Origin: Ceratodon purpureus
Lineage: Eukaryota > Streptophyta > Bryopsida > Pseudoditrichales > Ditrichaceae
Reading direction: 5' to 3'
DNA: 64,000 nucleotides
Assembly (NCBI GenBank): GCA_014871385.1
Contig: CM026424.1
Location: 19,006,443-19,070,442 of the forward strand
Shown here: positions 49,066 through 60,600 of the stretch, piece by piece
Position numbering within the stretch: the stretch's first letter is position 1
Layout: each line of letters opens with the position of its first letter
The notes under the pieces: generated by a model
What the model was told of the DNA's origin: nothing
What the model saw: the letters and a program-made list of their open reading frames with translations, nothing else
Database searches by the model: none
Position numbers and translations under genes: made by a program

Positions 49066-49626
49066 GGAGGTCCTTGAAACTCTCGTTGCTAGCATGCCTC
49101 ACCGATTGATTGACTGAATGAAGGTTGTGATTAATTCACACTACTAGCATACTGGTCTTTTCTCACTGTCAAAATTAGCATAAAAGCGACTGAGGCGACG
49201 GAAAGAGGACTCTCCGAAGAGATACGCGAACTGCGGGGGAGAGAGAGAGCTGGTCAGTGCTGGGCGTCACAAAACTCCAAGGAGTGGGACCCCGTGATCG
49301 CGAACCCCGGGAGCACCCTGCGCTCTGCGATGTACCTGTTTCGAAGGCTCTGCGGAGAGCATTCCAGCGTGGATGCATTCGTACACCGTGGACTTGCCTC
49401 GTCAGCGATGAGGATAGCAGAGCTGGGTGAAAGAATCCGGTAAATTTCCTCCGAGGTCCCAGCCCGCGGGGACCGTCCGATACATTGCGGGGAGGATCTT
49501 GGGACCTGCCTTCAGAAGCCCATTTCGGTACCATCCCCTTGATTTCCGGAATGATCGGGCTACGCTTGTTCCCACACGTGGCACAATCCAGGTTAAGACA
49601 TGTTGAACATTGTGCGGTGGGATATT

Positions 49627-49822
49627 GCCGGGTAATAGGCGGTTATGATGGAGGGTAACATTGAGGTATCAATATGGATATGACCTTCGTTACATGCCCG
49701 GGTATAGACAGGTTATGAATGACATAATGATCCGGATATTGGTCTGGATGTGTGTGCGGTCATCTGCCGGGTATTCTGTACGTTTGGGATTAGGTTATGG
49801 TCGGGTATGGAGGCGGTTATTA
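49627..49822. repeat. subterminal repeats of the CACTA element
   Basis: Four related motifs combine a CGGGTAW half and a GGTTAT half: 49627-49648 (GCCGGGTAATAGGCGGTTAT then GA), 49696-49718, 49765-49800 (halves spaced further apart) and 49800-49822. They lie 0.5-0.7 kb inside the proposed terminus, where En/Spm elements carry the repeats bound by their TNPA protein. The role is inferred from position and repetition. Confidence 0.6.
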
Positions 49823-49829
49823 GGTCCGG

Positions 49830-50782
49830 TGAGGCGGATATCAGTCGGACAGTTCCAGGGTTCAATGGCCCTGTTTACGGTTTATTTGTGTGAGAGCTCA
49901 AACATATGTTGCCGGTCAATGTGGATGACCTTGTTTATGCGGTTTGATAAACAGGAGGACGTACATGAGTGTGCCGAAGTGTATTTTCCACGGGATTAAT
50001 ACATTAAACTTCCTATTACACATTCAGCACATTTGCAGTGATGACGAACGACATGAAAGAGCGGCATATCCTGTGCGTCCACATGATTCCAATATCAATT
50101 AACCCCAGCATTACAGGAAACAAACCTTGCACGGAGTACTCTTTGTTTCAGCGGTTTTCATTACACACTCTTTTCCCCAAAAATGTATGGAAAATGAAGG
50201 AGACAGGTTCACTTGAGCCCTGCAGTTTAAATTCATATAGAAACACTGTCGGCTAACACTTCATCCGACCCTAAACTCCTGTAATTTCGTTCCCCGTCGC
50301 TTCGATTCAAAACACCGTTCACACACTAACTACATACTGCGGAGAAACCTACATGGGCGTTGCAAACACGTATTCCGTCTACCCCTGAGAGAGGTTAAAA
50401 ACTTACAATGCAGCTCGGCGACAGCAAGTACCCGTTACGAACTTCACGGACTCCTCATGTCACATGCCCACTCTGCGTCTATTGTGGCGGTGTATCGTTT
50501 CCTTCAGATTCGGCTCAACTAGAAATGTGCTGCGACGCAATGGCTACTCACTGCCAACTGTTCAGAACAGCTCGGCCTGCAAATCTCACAATCCAGCTGC
50601 CTTGTCAAGCGACCTGAGCTGCACGGTACGTTACGAGCCCCATATCAGTTGTTAGAACTCGGATCCGGAAGGCTTACGCCGCTCATGAATTAAAGACCGA
50701 ATTGTGACTTCGAAGGAAATGAATATTCTCTGCACCATACATTATGTAATACCATATGATGCAACGTTAGAAAACAAACCTT
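49830..50782. other. non-coding left arm of the CACTA element
   Basis: No recognised frame between the subterminal repeats and the stop codon of the TNPA-like gene at 50783. It should contain that gene's 3' UTR. Confidence 0.5.
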
Positions 50783-53700
50783 TCAGTTCAACTTGCTGAC
50801 CTCCACGTAATTGAGATATCTGCTCTGCCACACTATGGTGGCGTCTTCCGAGAAGTCCCCTTTAAGCGCATCACCAATGTTCTTAATCCCCTCTCGTTGA
50901 TGATCTGGGTAGAGAACCTCCGCTGTCGCAAACTCTGGGTACACATGTTCAATCGTTACCTGCTGCATTCCGTGTACCCAGAGGACGCCCTTCACGTTGG
51001 GGACGTCCTTTTTCTTGTACGATCGCCAGTGAGGACCGCACCTTCCCAACGCTATTGTCTTGTTGGGATGCTCCGGATGTAGTACCCAGACTGCCTTCTT
51101 GGGGGTTAGAGGGTCAGACTGCACGTGAGGCCACACATGTTCTTTAGAGCAGTTACATCTATGTAGACATGTTTGCATTTCCATGAAGAGTTGGTTGTCC
51201 TGTTAAGTTTCCTGTGTCACTCACCATCTCAGCCCTCGGCTTGTTCTCTGACGGTGGGACGTGGTCGATGAACTTGGATGGTCTCTTCCTCACTCGCTTA
51301 GGCCGTTGCACAGTCACTGAGCCTTGAACTGATGGCGATGGCTCCTCCGCAGGTAACGCTGCAGGGAAGACTGTTGCCTTATTTCGAGGAACTCGTCCCC
51401 TTTTCGCCGGTTTAGGGTTATCTTCTTCGTCCGGCAACTGGGTTGCATCCAACACTGAAACGACATAGATGCCGCATGTATCGTTAAATAATTCCCTATG
51501 TTGTTTAGAAAGATGAACACGGTAAGACTGCAGTAAGGATGCCACTCGTATTACCTCTTTCCGGAAGACGCTTCCTTGTCAGCAACTCGGTCTCCGCGGA
51601 TGTCAACCCGAACGCAGCTTGCAGGCCAGCATCGGGTCCCAACTTCTGAACTGGCGGAGCGTTTGTCGGATTTGATACTGTATGGTGTGAGCTATTTGTC
51701 GGGTGACTGGACGTAAGGGGGTCGAATGAACTTGCTCTGGGGTCACTGTTCCGGGTTCTGCGATCTTCAGACTCAGCGGGACCCTCCACTGCGTACATAC
51801 GAACATCGAGTGTTAGTGAAGACAAGGATCGAATGAAGACCTCGTCGCTCCGTGGTACCCACGGTTATTGGCAATTCAGTCGAGCATTGAAAAGCGCTGT
51901 GAATAACAAAAAAAATTCCCCAATAAATAGACCTACTTCAGAAAGATGCGTGAGAGGCGCACACCTGGTTCGGTAAATAATCTTGTGCGTGTGCTTAATT
52001 CATCTGTCATACCGGAGGCCGTCCCTGACGGATCACTTGCTCCGGGAATCGATGTGACGTTGACTACACCAGGGTTCACTGCGACATCTTCATTGTTGTC
52101 GACTGGATGAGTTCCTACGTCTCCTAAGGGGAAATTTTGTTGTGCTCCACCCCATCGCTGGCCGACTCCCGTGGGCATGACGGCATTGATGAGCAGATCT
52201 AATTTCTGGTTCACGGTTGCCATGTCCACCTTGTACTGCGACATGTGCGCGTCGACGCCCTCGCGCCAAGACAAGATACCGTCCACTGATTTCTTTAGAG
52301 CCGTTAGCTCTCTGCCGATTGATCTCGCTGCACTGTCGTTCCTAGGAACCCTGGGCAGATTACCAAGAACGTGGCTGGGAGTGCCTCTCTCTTCCGGGTT
52401 GTCCTGCTCGTGCAAGTGTCAGAGGAAATACATACTCCCAATCAGAGCTTGCGTTTTATTACAAACCTGACGGATCGACTCAGTGGCTAAGTTTGCCGCC
52501 GTCACTACTGTGAAAACAGGTGTACCGAATCTCAATTTACTGATTACATGACTTCTTACAACATCAAATTTTTGGCGCATTGTTACCTGACATGAAGAGT
52601 CTCCCTCTTTGGAAGCAGGTGTACTGGAACCACCCCTCTGCAACGACCAAAAGCGAAAACATGTACTTCACTTAATTTTGCGTTCTAGAACGGCCGCTGA
52701 GTTCTAACTCGACGGGAGAATGTATTTCACAATCAATGGATAAAAAAATGGTCTTACATTGAATTCAGGATCGTCTCTTCCGATCGAGTCTGTCAAGTCC
52801 ACGCAGGGGATCGAGTTCTCGCTGTAGTCGCTGTCGTCCCAAATTAAGTTTTCATCATCTTCATCGACGAGGGGCTGCACAAGCTCTCGCGGTGGTCAGG
52901 TAATTTATATTCGAAATATCATAAGTACTGAATGTAGAAATTCGCGGCCTTAAAGCTCCAGTGAACCCATGGAAGATCCTCATTCAGAAAATGAAAGATT
53001 CGTCGTTACTATCCTCAGATTGTGCGTGCATGATCCCCTCCACGTGCAAACTCCCTCTTCGTCCGAGAGAAGAATCTCCCATGGTTAAGGGGAAAAAAAT
53101 GGAAAAAACTTCACTGACTTACGAGCTGAACTGTGCAACTCTACTCTGCCTTGTCACTATTTAAAATTGAAAATAAGTGGGGAATACCAGTCGGTGAGGT
53201 GGGATAAGGAGGAGAGAGGTTCACTGTGGGGATGAAAAACAATAGGGTGAGAGAGGAGGTTAGCGTGGACGCGGGGAGAACAGGTGAAACATATAGGAGT
53301 AACTGCAGAGTAGGCTGCTCTCCAACTCGGAAGTGGAGGTGAGGCAAAAAAAGGTGGGGATTCTCTCTGATGAATAGGTGTTTCGATGGAGGAACAACAC
53401 GCGGCCAAGACATTACTGTCCATCTTTTTCCAATCATCACGGGATTTCAAGCAGAAGATGTCCATTACTGAAATCAAAGACATCTGTGCAAAGCATTGAA
53501 GAACGAAGTCTCTACCAAACTTCAATGAAAGTTCACCAGTAAATGAGGGTTAGAAAATACTCTTACATCCCACGCATCGTCAATTGCAATATTACTGTGG
53601 TCCTTCCTCTCGAGGAGTAGTCTCTTCTTCTCTTTCGCTGCGTTACGGGCCTCCTTCATGCGCTTACTCTCTTCCTCGGCCTCGGCAGATTTCCAATACT

Positions 53701-54961
53701 TAACAAGGGCTGGAAAATACTTCTGGGGACACCACTTATGCTTCTCCCCGCGTCCTGTTTTAACCCAATGTTTACGCCATAAATACCGTGATGTACGTAA
53801 GGAGTTTTCTATAAACCACATGATATATCCCGCTCGCAAGGGTGGGTTGAATACAAATCTGCGATCGATGTCTTCTACTACCACTTTGATGTCAGAGTCC
53901 GGATGGTCTCTGAAATGTATAGTGGACATTTTCAGAAACCTTCGGGCAGATGCCCTGAATTGCCGGTGGACGAATGGTCGGACGTCCTTCGGAATTCCTC
54001 CCTCTGCAGTGCATTGGATCGTCATGGGCCACTGCTGAGATTTCTCTATAAAAGAAGCTTTCCGGGCTCGTTGAGCTCTTCTCTGAGCTGTCCTCTTGGA
54101 TTCTTCGTACCGAATGCCCTGGTCCTCCTCTCTCGTCACGTCCACTGGATTGTGAGGTACGATGGGCAATGCTTCGAACACCACCTGCTGCTGGCTAACA
54201 TTTGGGGAGGTCATGTCCGGAGGTGGGAAGTCGAATGGAGATAGCACTGAGGCACCACGCCATCCAGGCCAAGGGACGGTACTGCCTGGGAGATATGGGG
54301 CTTGCGGTATTGGCGGAAGGTCGGAGTGATTGCTGTTATGCATCCTGGAGTCGGATCCCTCAGTGCGAGCTGTGTGACCGCTACCCTGGCCCTTACTTCC
54401 ACTAGCGGTGTCTTTGCTCGCACTCCCATCTCCGCCACGGGACCTCGGCAGCTGGCTGGAAATAGGAGAGCTTAGAGAATGTGATTGACTGGAGTTCTGC
54501 TGAATAGCGCGACTGTGACTTAGCGATAGTCGTCGGTAATTCTCCATGGCGCCCGTGGGAGCAAATTGGGACATGGAGTTGCGGACGTGAGGCACGGGAA
54601 CTGAATTGTTCTGGAGTGATGGATGCTGACATCCTTGGTAAAGATATTGCAACTGCGAAGAAGAGTCAATCGAAGGAGGAACTGCCCCGGAGTACATCAT
54701 CTGCGACGCCCACGGGTGCAAGTACGGAGGTCGTTGAGGGTAATTTGAGTTCACTGGCATCTGTCCCGAGGATGTACTCTTCAAGTTCAAGACCCCGATA
54801 ACATTGTTTTAGAATCAGGTATATAAAAATGTAAATGCAGCTGCGACGTGCTTATCCACCACGGACTGAGAAAAATGAACTTAGGACGGATCTGATATAC
54901 TAATGCGTAAGTGTGTTACCTGTGTCGGGATGTTCGATTGACCGGAGGAAGTGGACGTCAT
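50783..54961 (-). CDS. TNPA-like accessory transposition protein (Transposase_24 family)
   Basis: Eight exons join in phase on the minus strand: 54961-54920, 54778-53567, 52874-52758, 52637-52587, 52403-51965, 51788-51555, 51454-51225 and 51199-50783, for 913 aa without a stop or frameshift. Residues 15 to about 250 are Ser/Gln/Pro-rich. Residues about 270-385 match the Ptta/En/Spm Transposase_24 pattern: GIPKDVRPF, the segment ending FNPPL, LRTSRYLWRKHW, a CP-x-K-Y-F segment and KYWKSAEAEEESKRMKEARN. An acidic stretch, a helical segment (TALKKSVDGILSWREG) and a basic KRGR/KRVRKRPSK region follow. The last exon has a CLHRCNCSKEH cluster and no family I recognise. Such proteins bind subterminal repeats and assist the transposase. 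Exon 4 could read through its intron to 52419 (also in frame), so alternative splicing is possible. Intactness suggests recent activity. Confidence 0.78.
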
Positions 54962-55327
54962 TTTCTGGGAAAGATGTGGAGGTCCGAAATGTTGAGCTCC
55001 ACCAGAGGATGATAACACCGGGATAAAATTCTGTTAGCCATAACAAACCCCACTGTACAAGGTTAATTCAATGACACGTGAAATAGAAAGTGGAAACGAA
55101 AAATGAGGAATTCCACAACAGAAAAGTATAGAACATATACAACGTGACAATGAGCCAATATCGGTGGAAGTGTCACACTATGCAGTGCGACATATGATTA
55201 TCGAAATACAATGGGCATAACCCGGTACAGGGAGGAGGACAGGATCAAACTCCGAAATCCACTAAGATGATTACGACAATGACGTTAGCCGCAGCCGCTC
55301 TTGCCTCTCATTCTACAGAATGTGTAT

Positions 55328-55879
55328 CTATTCCTCATCGTCAGTGCCGCTTGTGGACCTCTCTTCGTCCCAGTCCCAATCTGCGTTAGCCCAGTCCGGG
55401 TCGGATTCGGAGTCTGTGTCATGGAACGGATTTTCCCCTGTTGCGGCAACAACCCGATGATCACCCTGAATCCACGCTTCTAATCCTAAAGGCCACTCCT
55501 TGCTACCTTCAGCGTATACCATCCACCCGACGCACACGCATCTAATATGACACAACATTCTGAATTTATCGACTGGTGTTTCTCCATTCATTAGCAATGG
55601 CCATATTTTGTCCTTCACTATCTCTCGGGGCAGGGAGTCCAAGAAAGTCTCCGCGGGGACATGAGCGGGATCGCAATCCGACTCTGGGCCACTACGAGGG
55701 CGCTTCCAATCCATCACCCACGGTTTCACCGGCATGCGATGTCTCTTCAGGTACCTGTCCAAGCGGAAGATGGCTAACTCGACTACATCTAACATGGTGT
55801 GGTGTAAGCCTCCCGGTCCTTCGGCAATCCTTCTTGCGGACATGCGGCTCGGTGACGGTACTCGTGAGTCCATCGCCAT
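55328..55879 (-). CDS. F-box-like protein encoded inside the CACTA element
   Basis: An ATG at 55879 opens 183 aa (the frame stays open 122 codons further upstream without an obvious better start). Residues about 70-125 resemble an F-box: FLDSLPREIVKDKIWPLL, then CHIRCVCVGWMVYAEGSKEW, matching the LP-x-E, hydrophobic I-x2-L and V-C-x2-W pattern. The C-terminus is acidic with Asp/Trp/Asp repeats (DWANADWDWDEE). F-box proteins recruit substrates to SCF ubiquitin ligases. The gene lies between the two divergent transposition genes, on the same strand as and upstream of the TNPA-like gene. It could be captured host cargo or a lineage-specific accessory gene. The F-box call rests on pattern only. 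Confidence 0.5.
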   Translation of the reverse strand: MAMDSRVPSPSRMSARRIAEGPGGLHHTMLDVVELAIFRLDRYLKRHRMPVKPWVMDWKRPRSGPESDCDPAHVPAETFLDSLPREIVKDKIWPLLMNGETPVDKFRMLCHIRCVCVGWMVYAEGSKEWPLGLEAWIQGDHRVVAATGENPFHDTDSESDPDWANADWDWDEERSTSGTDDEE

Positions 55880-56556
55880 TAAACGGCGGGTTGGGGATCT
55901 CCGTGCGCGACTTAACAGATGGAACAGTGTCCAAAAAGAAACAGAGAATCTAACGAAACAAACGAGTGCAGACAACGAACATTGGGTTAGGGAGTGGACC
56001 TGAGGTTGGAAGAGAGCGCAGCAATGCGATTGACAGAGGCCGATTAAATGTCTCTCAATAACATTGTGACACAGTTGAGAACCCCAGGGGCAGCCGCCGT
56101 CGACGTGAGCCATGGGCGACGACATCTCATCCCTAAACCCTAGAGCCTTGCAAGAAAGTGGAAATCCCCCCCGATGAGTAAGACAAGAGCGCCCACAACT
56201 CTCCCGATCACGGCGCTCTGAACCATTACTGCTGCTGGTCTGCAAATCAGATAAAAACGGGACGGTATGCTAAATATCACCATACTGTCCGCCATCGTGG
56301 TGCATGTGGTGGAGAGTGGGAACTCCGTCTCAGAGGAGGTATCTTCAGCATCATAGCTATCCTAGGTTTAATGGTGGAAGTCCTCACTCATGGACGTCGT
56401 GGATGGGTTTCCGAAGTGACGCCGTGTCGATGATTACTAGAAACTAACCAATATACCCGGTTGTTTACCTGACAAGGCCGACCAGGTACAAACCGAACTT
56501 CCCCACTTAGAAATAGATAATATAGATCAAAAGCAGCTTTCGCGAGAATCCCTCAG

Positions 56557-56865
56557 ATGACGGCGCCTATCATTGGTTGGATGGGCCGAGGGTCGGGGAT
56601 TGAAGGAGCCTCGTCGCTGAAGGTCATCCTCGGACGATGGCACCAAGAGACTAAGGTACTCTGGTTACGCACTACGGGAGGTTTGGAATGGTCTATAGGT
56701 GCATGGGAAGACATAGAATATTTCTATTGCAACGCTGTTCAGGTGGGGACGTTCCCTTCAAGAGAGCACATGCGTTCCCGCTCACCGATGTACTCTGCTT
56801 TCCTTGTTGCGCTGTTGCGTTCCGGAAGAGTGTACTGCAGACGCACACCCAACACTCCTAATTAG
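56557..56865 (+). CDS. hypothetical ORF inside the CACTA element (102 aa)
   Basis: An ATG-started frame with an aromatic-rich middle (VLWLRTTGGLEWSIGAWEDI, then EYFYCN). A possible donor after CNAVQ (56742) and an acceptor before 56895 are in phase with the next frame, so this could be the first exon of the Cys-rich gene. No family is recognised. Confidence 0.3.
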   Translation: MTAPIIGWMGRGSGIEGASSLKVILGRWHQETKVLWLRTTGGLEWSIGAWEDIEYFYCNAVQVGTFPSREHMRSRSPMYSAFLVALLRSGRVYCRRTPNTPN

Positions 56866-56945
56866 GGTTTACAGAGTAACGGACAATTTCTGAGGTGCTT
56901 ACTCTGATCGTGGTGTGGTTGAAGTGGATAGAGAGTACTGAGAGG

Positions 56946-57434
56946 ATGCATCGAGAGGATTTGGAATATAGCTCTGATTACGGAACAGATTCGTTACGCG
57001 TTGACCGATTTGGTGGGGCACCAAGTCTGTTAGAGAGCGCAATCCGGGTGTATGAGTTAGGAGTGCTCGGTCCTCGTCACGTCTGCATTGAGTTCTGCGA
57101 TTGCAGTTCGTGTAGGAAACTTAGGTGGTTTAATAATCCGAAATGCAACTGCGCTCTCGGGAAAATGTGGGGAAAGTATTTCACCTTGGATGGAGCGATG
57201 CGGGTGAAGTGGTTGCGTTGCAGGTGCAATACACTCTCGTCATTGGCGACGTCGGCCTCTCTATTCTGCAAGTGTCTTTTACTACTCCCTACGCAGGAAT
57301 ACAATCCGTCGGAAGGTAGTACACGTCCCGAAGAATACGAAGAGCCTTCTGCAGAAGTCTCTAGCTCTGATTTTCCAGCGGACTTGGTTCGGATTGAATT
57401 CGACGGCTTGGAGGAGGTGTATCGCCTTGGATAG
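56946..57434 (+). CDS. Cys-rich hypothetical protein inside the CACTA element
   Basis: From the ATG at 56946 the frame gives 162 aa; it is open back to 56895 and may join the frame at 56557. The middle contains a dense cysteine cluster: CIEFCDCSSCRKLRW, then NPKCNC, WLRCRC and CKC, suggesting zinc binding. The tail is acidic (TRPEEYEEPSAEVSSSDF). GT-AG borders at 57224 and 57296 could define a 73-base intron, but removing it shifts the acidic tail out of frame, so I keep it unspliced. It sits just before the transposase gene on the same strand. Function unknown; a DNA-binding accessory role is a guess. Confidence 0.4.
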   Translation: MHREDLEYSSDYGTDSLRVDRFGGAPSLLESAIRVYELGVLGPRHVCIEFCDCSSCRKLRWFNNPKCNCALGKMWGKYFTLDGAMRVKWLRCRCNTLSSLATSASLFCKCLLLLPTQEYNPSEGSTRPEEYEEPSAEVSSSDFPADLVRIEFDGLEEVYRLG

Positions 57435-57682
57435 GACCAATGCTGGTCAGAATAGTTCTGCACAGAAAAGGGGATTTCGCTCAGACGCTTACATTTGTTG
57501 GGTTTGCGAGGTGAAGCATTTAGGTATGCTGCCATTCCTTGACCCGTTGGGCACCAATTGTGATTAAGGAGTTTTCGGTGGGTAGAAAGTGCTTAATTAC
57601 GTAGTTACCGTGATGTACATGGCTGTTCATTGACAGTGCGTGAGTCTGAAGAACCGCTGTCGTCGTTCTTCATGTTCTTAGA

Positions 57683-60600
57683 ATGGAAGAGGGCATTCGA
57701 AGGAATCCACCGGGGGAGGCTCGCATCCTGTCTCGGAGAGCGAAATTACTCAGGCGGGAGTTGGCGTACGCGAGGCGGATGAGTTGGACGAAACTGCCAT
57801 GTCCATGTCAAATCCACATGCGGGAGGCGGAACTCACTCTCGACTCATACCGGAGATGCCTGAGGGATAATGGAAGGCATGTGTGGTTCTATGGAAGGAC
57901 AGAGGTATGTCTCATATTTTCCTTCGTGTGTTGATGTGGTGCTCATATGTAAGATTAACCACGACAACTCAGGAACTCGAATTCTGAAAATTCACTTAGA
58001 GCCTTCACCTTCCATGCACAGTAGAAGAACACATACCGATTGGTTGATGCTATGAATTGGGATATCGCATGTCATGAAGCACCTCCTGCCTAACAGTCGA
58101 AGATGTTCTGTTGTACCAGGGATACGAGGACGACGACTCCGACGTCGAGTGGGAGGACCACATTACGTGGTACTATGGAGCGCAGGCGAGAATGCGTCCA
58201 AACGCACTACGGCGGAGGGATTTAGACCCGGGGATTGATGTGACGCAGATGGTAGTCGAAGCTCATGATATCGTGGACAGAATTCATGAAGAGGTGATGG
58301 TGGACCAGGTTCATGCTGGAGAGCATCCGAGAGGAGATCCGCACCAACAGAGATTTCCGAATGGAGTCAGCGACGACTTAGGGCAGGAGAACAGAGCATC
58401 ACCCGTAGGAGCAGGTCGGGGTGGGGGGATTCCTAGTCCGGAGAGAAGCAGTGACTCGGCAATCCCCTTACGCGAGGAAGGTAATGCAGCAGGTGAAGAC
58501 GGCCGTGACATCTCCGATGCACCGTCAGTCGACGTTTCTGATGATAGCTCTGGAGACGAGGGGGCGCACCAGTGGGGAGACTCTGACGACGAGACAGACG
58601 CTTCCATCGCGGCCCTAGAGGAGGCAGCGACTACTCCCTTGTTCCCAGGATCAGAATACTCTAGCATGGGAACGACGTATGTGCTTCTAAGTAGTGGAAA
58701 GCTGCACGGCTGTTCCGACGTCTACCTGGATGAGCTATTCCGGACCTTAAGCACTACCATTCTTCCTAAGCCGAATACCTTACCCAAGACTTACAGAGAG
58801 GCATCCGAGTACTTGAGGAAGTTGGGCCACACTTACAAGTCAATCGACTCCTGCCCCAACAATTGTTGCCTGTATCGGAAGGACCTGAAGGACGCTCGTG
58901 TTTGTCCACATTGCAGGGCTCCGAGAAAAAGAAGAGCAGGGAGATCAGAAGTGCCGTTCAAGGTTACGAGGGCCTTCCCTCTTACTCCGCGACTCAAACG
59001 GATGTTTCGAAGTGCTCTTCAGGCAGCTGCAATGACATGGTGGGCGACCCTCGCAGTCACGGACGGTGTGATGTCTCATGTCTCTCACTCAGCGCAATGG
59101 AAGTGGATCTCGGAGAGATTTCATGCAGAGTTTGGCCATGACGATAGAAACGTGCGAATGGCTCTTGTTACAGATGGATTCAACCCCCACGCAGACAAGA
59201 GGAGTACTTACTCTATATGGCCTATTGTCCTCATGAACTACAACATTGCACCGTGGCTTACGACGAAGAATTATTTTATTATGTTGGGGATCCTAATCCC
59301 GGGTCCTAAATCCGTAACAGCTGATTACTTCGATATCTATATGGAGCCACTGATTGAAGAACTCTTACATCTTTGGGAAGAAGGGGTGTACTGCATGGAT
59401 GTCGCCCGTTATAAGGAGTCGTCTCATTTCATATTGAAGGCGATGATCATCTGGACAATTGGCGACTTCCCAGCCTACGGCGTTTTAGCTGGTTGCACAA
59501 CCAATGGGTTCGTTGGCTGCCCAGTGTGCGGGGAGGGCTTTAGATCACGGCGTTCTAAGGTTTTACACAAGAACGTCTTCTGTGGATGTGCCCGCAGGTT
59601 CCTTGTTAGGGCAGACCATCCCTTCAGGGGCGACAGTTCAAACTTCATAGATGAGGAGCACCGAGTGGCCCCTACTCCCGTTACCGGAAGTGAAGCATTG
59701 CAGAGGGGAGAGGAGCGTGTCAGGTGGCTTAGAGAGTATGGAAGACCGAAGGAAAATGACCCCGTCAGAAGGCACGGCATCAAGCGAGTTTCCTCACTAT
59801 ATAGGCTTCCTTACTGGAAGGTAAGAGTGCCACTGAGCCGCCCCTGATCCTTGTTTACAGTCTGCACATGTTGTCTTCGACGTCTCGATATTGTGTGGCT
59901 CCAGTGGCTTCATGTCATGATCACTTGGGACTCTATGTCTAGACGTCGGGGTGATGTAGCTGTCTTAACATATGTCATTGAAGTTTAGCCCAGCCTTTTT
60001 TTTCGGTGTCGATAAACTTGCTGGTGAATGGGGTTCGAACTACCAGGCTCTGTCCACCGGGACTTCTAACCATTCATTTAGCGTATGTTGTTCTCTTAGA
60101 TAGCGTATAATGACTGCTGGAATTGGATTATATGATCATGCTGTTCGACGACATGAATTGCACATGTCGATGCTCACCTGCGCATGATCTGGTACTGTGT
60201 GACCAGATGAATATGTAGCAGACTATGTTTCTCGGTGCAATGGTCAGTCGTGCTTGCTGATCCCCCATTCTTATATTTTCAGCTGAAGTCTCACAACTTT
60301 CTTCATGGTGCTGTGAATAGGAACTTCCAGTTAGGCACACACTCGACGTCATGCATGTGGAAAAGAATATAGCGGTTACAATTACTGGATTTTTACTCGG
60401 TGAAGAAGACACGATAGCCGTGCGAAAGGACCTACAGGATCAAGGGGTCATGCCTAGTCTGCATCTTGTGCGGGATGAGTTAACCGATAGCTACCTGATG
60501 CCGCAGGCACCCTACGTTCTTAGCCCCGGTGAGAAACGACGAGTCCTACAGACGATCAAGAATGTTCAAACACCGACTGGTCACTGTTCGAACTTGTCGA

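Noticed and set aside
55576..56003. Plus-strand frames opposite the F-box-like ORF
   Set aside because: Antisense shadows lacking motifs.
58863..59141. Alternative frame inside TNP2 exon 2
   Set aside because: Overlaps the conserved transposase frame and has no independent signal.
60040..60056. tRNA-like GGTTCGAAC word
   Set aside because: Lies in the transposase intron; no A box, acceptor stem or cloverleaf could be built around it.
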